From assembly GCA_944387315.1 (NCBI GenBank), contig CALXEL010000116.1, forward strand, positions 30,537-94,536: 64,000 nucleotides of DNA. Reading direction: 5' to 3'. The notes below the pieces were generated by a model. The model was not told the DNA's origin. It did no database searches and was given only the letters and a program-made list of their open reading frames with translations. The stretch is from an uncultured Clostridia bacterium (GTDB lineage Bacteria > Bacillota > Clostridia > Oscillospirales > Ruminococcaceae). The position numbers and the translations under genes were made by a program. Below, piece by piece: positions 58,228 through 64,000 of the stretch. Each line of letters begins with the position of its first letter. The first letter of the stretch is position 1.

Positions 58228-59421
58228 ATGCTGACACTGGAAAAAATACAACATGCCGCCCATGTATTGGAGGGAGTGGCCAGGAAAACGCCTCTGATGC
58301 CAGCGCCCACTCTCACAAAGGATTGTGAGCTGTATCTGAAGTGTGAAAACCTGCAACTGACCGGTTCGTTTAAGGTGCGGGGAGGATACTATAAAATTTC
58401 CCAGCTGACCCAGGAGGAAAAGGCAAAAGGGGTTATTGCCTGTTCCGCTGGAAACCATGCCCAGGGAATTGCTCTGGGAGCCCAGCGCAGTGGAATCAAA
58501 GCGGTCATTTGTATGCCAGCCAGCGCGCCTCTGGCAAAGATTGAAGCCACTAAAAGCTATGGAGCGGAAGTGGTGCTGGTAGATGGTGTATATGATGACG
58601 CCGCCCAAAAAGCGGTAGAGCTCCAAAAGGAGAAGGGCTATACCTTTGCCCATCCCTTTAACGATGAAGATGTAATTGCCGGCCAGGGAACAGTGGGCTT
58701 GGAAATTATGGAGCAGCTGGCCCAGGCGGAAGTAGTGGTAGCTCCCATTGGAGGCGGCGGCCTCATTTCTGGTATTGCTTTCGCGGTAAAATCTATCAAT
58801 CCCAATTGCAAAGTGTATGGGGTACAGGCGGCGGGAGCCCCCTCCATGTATACCTCTTTGGAGCAGAAACAAATTGTGGAGCTGCCCTCGGTACAGACCT
58901 TTGCCGATGGCATTGCGGTAAAGCAGCCAGGCAATCTGACTTATGACATCTGTAGCCGCTATCTGGACGGTGTGGTGACTGTCAGTGAAAACGAGATTGC
59001 TACAGCGGTGCTGGCTCTGGTAGAAAAGCAGAAAATAGTAGCAGAGGGAGCGGGAGCTGTCTCTGTTGCGGCGGTATTGCACAACAAAATCAACTTGCAA
59101 GGGAAAAAGGTAGTCTGTGTCGTTTCCGGCGGCAATATAGACGTCAATATTTTGTCCCGGGTTATCAATCGAGGCCTTGCCGCTACCGGCCGTTCGGTGA
59201 AGCTGACTGTACAGGTGACCGATAAGCCAGGCAATCTGAAAAATATTACTGCACTGTGTTCCAAACTGGGGGCCAATATTGTATCCATTTACCACGACAG
59301 AACCCAGATCGCGGCGGATATTACCTCTTGCAATGTGGAAGTGGTGCTGGAGACGGTGGGCTTTGACCACATTGAGCAGATCAAACAGGCTCTCAATGAG
59401 GCAGGGTATCACACCCTTTAA
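58228..59421 (+). CDS. ilvA: Threonine ammonia-lyase
   Basis: This 397-residue fold-type II PLP enzyme has the PLP lysine in TGSFKVRGG (K49), the glycine-rich GGGGLISG loop (175-182), and a C-terminal ACT-like regulatory domain (about 325-397). It deaminates threonine to 2-oxobutyrate, feeding isoleucine synthesis or, in catabolic TdcB-like forms with one ACT domain, energy. A single ACT domain here favours the shorter class. AGGAGG lies 7 nt before the ATG. Confidence 0.9.
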   Translation: MLTLEKIQHAAHVLEGVARKTPLMPAPTLTKDCELYLKCENLQLTGSFKVRGGYYKISQLTQEEKAKGVIACSAGNHAQGIALGAQRSGIKAVICMPASAPLAKIEATKSYGAEVVLVDGVYDDAAQKAVELQKEKGYTFAHPFNDEDVIAGQGTVGLEIMEQLAQAEVVVAPIGGGGLISGIAFAVKSINPNCKVYGVQAAGAPSMYTSLEQKQIVELPSVQTFADGIAVKQPGNLTYDICSRYLDGVVTVSENEIATAVLALVEKQKIVAEGAGAVSVAAVLHNKINLQGKKVVCVVSGGNIDVNILSRVINRGLAATGRSVKLTVQVTDKPGNLKNITALCSKLGANIVSIYHDRTQIAADITSCNVEVVLETVGFDHIEQIKQALNEAGYHTL

Positions 59422-59433
59422 GATGTAATGCAA

Positions 59434-59466
59434 AAAGGAACGGCCCCAGAGGGCCGTTCCTTTTCT
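59434..59466. terminator. Bidirectional terminator between ilvA and rlmA
   Basis: 13-bp stem AAAGGAACGGCCC/GGGCCGTTCCTTT with a CAGA loop and a T/A-rich flank on each side. Confidence 0.9.
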
Positions 59467-59478
59467 TTATGTGGTTGC

Positions 59479-60309
59479 TTAGTCAAGGGAGTTTCGCCTG
59501 TAAACAATGATACCAAAATGGAGTGGGGTATCTAGTTGTTCCAAGTTTTTCAGGCGTTCCACCGCATGGGAGGAGGTTTTCCAAAAATACGGAGTCATCT
59601 GAAAGAGATTGTAGATATCCTGCCCAGGGGAAATAGTGACCTGTTTTTCAATGACCTGTTGAGAAACCAGTGTAAAATGAGGCAGGTCATAGGGGGCCAG
59701 TATATTATAATAGGGCTTTTCGTAGAGAAAGGATTTCAGTCCAAACAGGTGGTTTTCCGCGGGCACAGCGGTAATCAAGTATCCTCCTGGCGCTAAAACA
59801 CGGGCGAATTCCTCATCGCTATAGGGAGCGAATACATTGACCAGCAGGTTGGCGCACTGGTCAGAAAAGGGCATATCTCCCAGACTGGCTACCAGATACA
59901 AGGTGTCTTTGTCCCGTTTGGCGGCGGTTTTCAGTCCGTCTTTGGCCAGATCCAAACCATAGCAGTGGCACCCAGGATCAACGGCTTTAGCCGCCAGAGT
60001 AAAGCTTTGGGTATAGTATCCCTCTCCACAGCCGATGTCAATGAGGGTGCTGCCGGATTGCCCAGCCAGGCACTCCTCAATTTGCCCGCAAAGAAATTCC
60101 CGCAGAAAGTCGTAATAGCCTCGGGCTAAAAAATCTCTCCGGGCCAAAATCATCTCACGGCTGTCTCCAGGATGGGATGAATGGCGCTTATTGGGAAGCA
60201 GCAGATTGAGGTAACCGCTGGAAGCCAAATCAAAGCTGTGTCCCTTCGGGCAGCGATAGCAGCCCTGAGATGGACTCAGTGGCTGGTGGCAGACTGGACA
60301 ACGAAGCAT
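59479..60309 (-). CDS. rlmA: 23S rRNA (guanine-N1)-methyltransferase RlmA-like
   Basis: This 276-residue protein has an N-terminal zinc finger (C4, C7, C20, H24: CPVC...CPKGH), then a SAM methyltransferase with DIGCGEGYYTQ (about 89-99), as in RlmA(I)/RlmA(II) enzymes methylating G745 or G748 of 23S rRNA. The RlmA(II) type in Gram-positives affects tylosin sensitivity. AAGGAGG lies 7 nt before the ATG. Confidence 0.88.
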   Translation of the reverse strand: MLRCPVCHQPLSPSQGCYRCPKGHSFDLASSGYLNLLLPNKRHSSHPGDSREMILARRDFLARGYYDFLREFLCGQIEECLAGQSGSTLIDIGCGEGYYTQSFTLAAKAVDPGCHCYGLDLAKDGLKTAAKRDKDTLYLVASLGDMPFSDQCANLLVNVFAPYSDEEFARVLAPGGYLITAVPAENHLFGLKSFLYEKPYYNILAPYDLPHFTLVSQQVIEKQVTISPGQDIYNLFQMTPYFWKTSSHAVERLKNLEQLDTPLHFGIIVYRRNSLD

Positions 60310-60341
60310 GGAAATTCCTCCTTGGAATGTGTTACCATTTT

Positions 60342-60370
60342 ATTATAGCTTTCCTATCTTTTTTTGTCGA
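60342..60370 (-). promoter_or_regulatory. rlmA promoter
   Basis: Minus-strand TCGACA (60365-60370), 17-nt spacer, TATAAT (60342-60347). Confidence 0.65.
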
Positions 60371-60404
60371 CCCAATAAGGGTGGGCAACAACAGTAATTT
60401 CCCA

Positions 60405-60448
60405 TAAAAAAATCCTGCCTGGAAATTTATTTCCAGACAGGATTTTTT
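60405..60448 (-). terminator. Terminator after the small conserved gene
   Basis: AAAAAATCCTGCCTGGAAAT and near-complement around TTA; bidirectional, 13 nt downstream of the small gene stop. Confidence 0.85.
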
Positions 60449-60460
60449 CGATTATATCCA

Positions 60461-60763
60461 CTATTTTTCGGTCAAGGCTCGTTCCAGCCAGATAGAAGCA
60501 ATGTTCAAAGCGTTGTAAAGACCATTTTTCTCCGTTTTCTTGATAATGCGGTCTTTTGTACGAACTTCAGGGTCGGTAGCCATAATCTGAACGGTCACCT
60601 TGTTGGCTAATTCCATTTCCTGGAATTTTTCGGTGGAAACAACCTGAAGCAGCGCCACATATTTATCACCGGGAAAACCATAGTAAATTGTATTTCCGCT
60701 ACGAACAAGAGGTCTGCCCTTGTAGTACAGGGAATCATCTTTCTTCTTTTTTGTTTCAGCCAC
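60461..60763 (-). CDS. Conserved small protein of unknown function
   Basis: This 100-residue protein starts with a lysine-rich tail (MAETKKKKDD) and a compact alpha/beta region (GKPLVR-like GRPLVRSGNTIYYG and YVALLQVV), and recurs in clostridia without known function, as far as I can recall. GTG start with AGGAGGG 7 nt upstream. It is transcribed from its own strong promoter. A role in translation or cell envelope is only a guess. Confidence 0.65.
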   Translation of the reverse strand: MAETKKKKDDSLYYKGRPLVRSGNTIYYGFPGDKYVALLQVVSTEKFQEMELANKVTVQIMATDPEVRTKDRIIKKTEKNGLYNALNIASIWLERALTEK

Positions 60764-60818
60764 TATTATCCCTCCTGTTTTTATATGATAAATGGGTCAA
60801 AAACCCAATACAAATTAT

Positions 60819-60847
60819 AGTATACCATAAAAATACAGTTTAGTAAA
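60819..60847 (-). promoter_or_regulatory. Promoter of the small conserved gene
   Basis: Minus-strand TTTACT (60842-60847), 17-nt spacer, TATACT (60819-60824). The leader carries a GGGT/ACCC hairpin. Confidence 0.7.
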
Positions 60848-60913
60848 GGCGTTCTCTGTCGGAAAAAGGCTGTGACCCAGGAATCATCCAGTAGTAAAGC
60901 TGGGGCAGCCAGG

Positions 60914-60947
60914 ACAAAACAAGGGCCGCGGTCAGTTCCCGCGGCCC
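60914..60947 (-). terminator. ireB terminator
   Basis: GGGCCGCGG/CCGCGGCCC with a 7-nt loop followed on the minus strand by TTGTTTTG, just after the ireB stop. Confidence 0.8.
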
Positions 60948-60952
60948 GAAGT

Positions 60953-61198
60953 TTAATCATCCAGATAGGATTTTACTAAAATTTGAAGCAGCTCATCCCG
61001 GTCAATCTTGCGAATCAAGCTTCTGGCGTTGTTGTGGGTGGTGATATAGGTGGGGTCCTCAGAAAGAATATATCCTACAATCTGATTGATCGGGTTGTAT
61101 CCTTTCTGGCGCAGGGCATCATAGACCATTGTCAAAGTCTGCTTAACCTGTTGTTCTTTATCTTCATGAATAGAAAAGGAAATGGTTGGTTCCTGCAT
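60953..61198 (-). CDS. ireB: IreB family regulatory phosphoprotein
   Basis: This 81-residue protein has the IreB (UPF0297/YrzL) signature [20 protein letters not shown] near residue 35 and [17 protein letters not shown]. In Enterococcus IreB is phosphorylated by the IreK PASTA kinase and lowers cephalosporin resistance. It is usually linked to alaS and ruvX; here pheT lies upstream instead. ATG chosen with AGAGGTG 6 nt upstream. Confidence 0.9.
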   Translation of the reverse strand: MQEPTISFSIHEDKEQQVKQTLTMVYDALRQKGYNPINQIVGYILSEDPTYITTHNNARSLIRKIDRDELLQILVKSYLDD

Positions 61199-61218
61199 TG
61201 TAATCACCTCTTAACACA

Positions 61219-61247
61219 AATATACACCATAACTTATCAATTGGCAA
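61219..61247 (-). promoter_or_regulatory. ireB promoter
   Basis: Minus-strand TTGCCA (61242-61247), 17-nt spacer, TATATT (61219-61224), lying right after the pheT stop; no separate pheT terminator was seen. Confidence 0.65.
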
Positions 61248-61273
61248 GAGAATTTGCCAGAGAAAATAACTGG

Positions 61274-63658
61274 TTATCCTCTCAGGGAAGCCCCTAATTT
61301 TTCCAAAGCGGCCAGCGCTTTTTTCACACAGTCATCGGCTTCTTGGTCGGTGAGGGTGTGATCTTTATGCCGGAGTACCAGATTGAAGGCCACACTCTTT
61401 TTACCTTGTGGAATCTGCGTACCCTTATAGACATCAAACAGCTCCACCTTTTCCAAAATAGAACCCTCAATGGCTTTGATGGCTTTTTCCATGGTGAGAA
61501 CTGGCAGGTCCTCGTCACAGAGCAGGGCGATGTCCCGTTGGGTGGCGGGGAACTTGGGTAGAGGCTGATACTCACGCTCGGTGACAGCAGCTTCCTCTAG
61601 GACATCCACACTGAGCTTCGCCACATAGCAGCGGGCGCCGATGCCATAATTCTCACAAACGGTGGGGTGGATCTCACCCAGAATACCCAGGGTTTTGTCG
61701 TCTTTGGTAATGACCGCACAGCGTCCAGGGTGGAAGGTGGGATCATCAGTTTTGGCCTGTACATCCCAATCGGCAATGTTTAGTTTTTCCAGAAGGGTTT
61801 CTACAATACCTTTTAGTACGAAGAAATCCGTTTTATCCCCGTACATACCGATAGAAACCTGCAGGTTTTCCTCAGGAAGCTCCTCTTCGCCTCTGGGAAT
61901 ATACTCAGTAGCCAGCTCATAGAGGGAGGCGGAAAGGTTCCGGTAGTTGTAGTTACGGGTGAGTACCTCCATCATAGAGGGAATGGTGGTGGTACGCATA
62001 ACGCTGGTGTCCTCACCCAATGGGTTAAGGATGGTAACTGAACGGCGCAGGGGGCTATCGGCGGGCAGCCGGATGTTGTCATAATATTTGGGGCTGATGA
62101 AAGAGTAGGTAATGACCTCATTGAGCCCCTGAGCCAGCAACAGGGTGTTGAGTTTTTGCTCAAACTTCTGGCGCTTGGTATAGCTGCCCTCAGAAGAGCC
62201 CCGCAGAGGTGTAACCGGGATTTTATCGTAACCATAGAAACGGGCAATTTCCTCAGCGATATCCGCTTTGTGCTCCACGTCGCCTCTCCAAGAGGGAACT
62301 ACCACATTGTCCCCCTCCATGGAAAAGCCCAAAGGCAGAAGGATGGCAACCATCTCATCTCGGGTCAGGGAGATGTCCAGGAAGCGGTTAATCCAATCGG
62401 TTTCCAGCTTGATTCTGGTGGGTTCCTTTTTGGAGTGGTCCACATCAATGACACCATCTACAACCTCACCGGCTCCCAACAACTCTACCAGCTGACAGGC
62501 CCGCAATACAGCGGGAATACAGGTTTGTGGGTCAAGTCCTTTTTCAAACCGGCCGGAGGACTCGGTACGCATACCCAGCTTTTTGGCGGTGATTCGTACA
62601 GAAGGCCCGAAGAAACAAGCGGACTCAAAGACAATGGATTGGGTATCTTCCTCAATTTCACTGTGCTCACCGCCCATGACGCCGGCAACAGCGGAAGGAG
62701 CTTTTTCATCGGCAATGACCAACATGTCAGGGGTCAAGTTCCGGTCAACCCCATCCAGGGTGGTAATAGTTTCACCAGGGGCGGCGTTGCGGACGATAAT
62801 ATGGCCGCCGGATACATGTTTCAGATCAAAGGCGTGCATAGGCTGGCCATATTCCAGCATGACATAGTTGGTAATATCCACAATGTTGTTGATAGGACGT
62901 ACGCCGCTGGCCCGCAGACGTTCCCGCATCCAGCGGGGAGAGGGAGCGATTTTTACGTTCTTTACCACTTTGGCCACATAGTGAGGGCAAAGCTCGGGGT
63001 TGAGAACATCCACCCGCAGGTAGTTGGAAATATCATCCCCACTGCCTTTGACTTGGGGGTCAGGCAGGGTGAGGGGCAGGTGATAGGTGGCGGCCACCTC
63101 CCGGGCCAGACCCAATACCGACAGGCAGTCAGGCCGGTTGGAGGTAATCTCGAATTCCACACTGGTGTCATTGAGACCCAGGGCTTTACAAATATCGCTG
63201 CCCAAAGGAGCACTGGCTTCCTCGCCCTCCAGCAGGAAGATTCCATTTTCGTCGGCGTAGGGGAAATCGTGGGCAGTCAGTCCCAGTTCGGAGAGGGAAC
63301 AGAGCATACCGTCGCTGACCTCGCCCCGCAGTTTCCCTTGATGGATGCTCTTGCCGCCAGGCAGGGTGGAGCCATCCAGGGCTACCGGCACAATGGCGCC
63401 GGGGACAACATTGGTGGCGCCGGTACAGATTTGAATGGGCTTATCAGCGCCCACATCCACTTGGCAGATGACCAAAGTATCGGCATTGGGGTGTTTGACA
63501 ACCGACAGCACCTTGCCCACCACAACATTTTTGATTTCACTGCCCTCTATCTCGTAACCCTCAACCTTAGAGCCGGACATGGTCATGTCCGCCGAGAACT
63601 GGTGAGGGGTAACATCAGTTTTTACATAGTCAGAAAGCCATCTCATAGAAAGATTCAT
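61274..63658 (-). CDS. pheT: Phenylalanine-tRNA ligase beta subunit
   Basis: This 794-residue protein is full-length PheT: N-terminal EMAP/tRNA-binding OB domain (about 40-150), B3/B4 editing domain (about 205-380, RPINNIVDITNYVML), B5 domain (about 400-470), and C-terminal ferredoxin-fold anticodon-binding domain (about 700-794). With PheS it charges tRNA-Phe in an alpha2beta2 complex. 13 nt follows pheS on the minus strand, an operon. RBS GGAGGTG precedes the ATG. Confidence 0.95.
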   Translation of the reverse strand: MNLSMRWLSDYVKTDVTPHQFSADMTMSGSKVEGYEIEGSEIKNVVVGKVLSVVKHPNADTLVICQVDVGADKPIQICTGATNVVPGAIVPVALDGSTLPGGKSIHQGKLRGEVSDGMLCSLSELGLTAHDFPYADENGIFLLEGEEASAPLGSDICKALGLNDTSVEFEITSNRPDCLSVLGLAREVAATYHLPLTLPDPQVKGSGDDISNYLRVDVLNPELCPHYVAKVVKNVKIAPSPRWMRERLRASGVRPINNIVDITNYVMLEYGQPMHAFDLKHVSGGHIIVRNAAPGETITTLDGVDRNLTPDMLVIADEKAPSAVAGVMGGEHSEIEEDTQSIVFESACFFGPSVRITAKKLGMRTESSGRFEKGLDPQTCIPAVLRACQLVELLGAGEVVDGVIDVDHSKKEPTRIKLETDWINRFLDISLTRDEMVAILLPLGFSMEGDNVVVPSWRGDVEHKADIAEEIARFYGYDKIPVTPLRGSSEGSYTKRQKFEQKLNTLLLAQGLNEVITYSFISPKYYDNIRLPADSPLRRSVTILNPLGEDTSVMRTTTIPSMMEVLTRNYNYRNLSASLYELATEYIPRGEEELPEENLQVSIGMYGDKTDFFVLKGIVETLLEKLNIADWDVQAKTDDPTFHPGRCAVITKDDKTLGILGEIHPTVCENYGIGARCYVAKLSVDVLEEAAVTEREYQPLPKFPATQRDIALLCDEDLPVLTMEKAIKAIEGSILEKVELFDVYKGTQIPQGKKSVAFNLVLRHKDHTLTDQEADDCVKKALAALEKLGASLRG

Positions 63659-63671
63659 ACTTGTTCACCTC

Positions 63672-64000
<329 letters not shown>

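Noticed and set aside
58195..59433. Minus-strand 412-codon frame opposite ilvA
   Set aside because: Shadow of ilvA codon bias; spans the terminator and promoter region.

Overview
The window looks like chromosomal DNA of an anaerobic, Gram-positive, spore-forming Clostridia species, most likely of the Oscillospirales/Ruminococcaceae kind. The evidence is the spoVB-mazG-hup-yabO-yabP-yabQ-divIC-yabR sporulation and division cluster, a ferredoxin-linked 2-oxoacid oxidoreductase next to acetate kinase, hydroxyacyl-CoA dehydratase-type activases, cdaA-cdaR, IreB, HemZ, a T-box leader, strong AGGAGG ribosome binding sites and many U-tract terminators. Species was not determined. No rRNA operon, insertion sequence or CRISPR array was seen.

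Layout. 1-7.3 kb: a truncated membrane polysaccharide-biosynthesis gene, corA, a marR-degV pair with a likely self-operator, a SpoIIM-family gene, and an M20 peptidase divergent from an FMN-dependent glutamate-synthase-like gene with a 19-bp palindrome between them. 7.7-14.9 kb: a CPA2 antiporter, an orphan phage tail-fibre/holin cassette on the minus strand whose first gene has an in-frame TAA, then lysA, TraX and an HD-domain gene. 14.9-20.1 kb: a uracil-permease gene with a one-base frameshift, a MATE transporter, an FkbM methyltransferase, two tandem tRNA-Ser genes and small membrane proteins. 20.7-25.1 kb: a four-subunit 2-oxoacid:ferredoxin oxidoreductase followed by ackA behind a structured leader. 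25.5-29.8 kb: a large dehydratase activase split over two overlapping reading frames, with an attenuator-like leader. 29.9-31.8 kb: a sodium/solute symporter under a T-box leader.

31.9-47.4 kb is dense housekeeping on the plus strand: ispD-ispF, a DUF3343 protein with a cysteine desulfurase-like enzyme, cdaA-cdaR, a FAD protein, PAP2 phosphatase, and the compact run recJ-relA-dtd-MBL-hemZ-uridine-kinase-like gene. 47.6-53.8 kb holds a zinc-ribbon protein, a DUF3267 metalloprotease-like protein and the spoVB to yabR cluster, with two sequences resembling sigma-E promoters. 54-64 kb carries an amidohydrolase, hpf, an RlmL-like methyltransferase, a small XRE regulator, ilvA, rlmA, ireB and pheT-pheS (pheS runs off the right end).

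How it fits together. Pyruvate or another 2-oxoacid is oxidised to acyl-CoA with ferredoxin reduction, and acetate kinase yields ATP. The (p)ppGpp enzyme, c-di-AMP cyclase, HPF and IreB are global stress and envelope regulators. Most of the novelty is in non-coding or broken features: leaders upstream of corA, uraA, ackA, the activase and the symporter; palindromic operators; the orphan tail/holin cassette; and two interrupted genes. No convincing complete, undescribed multi-gene system was found.
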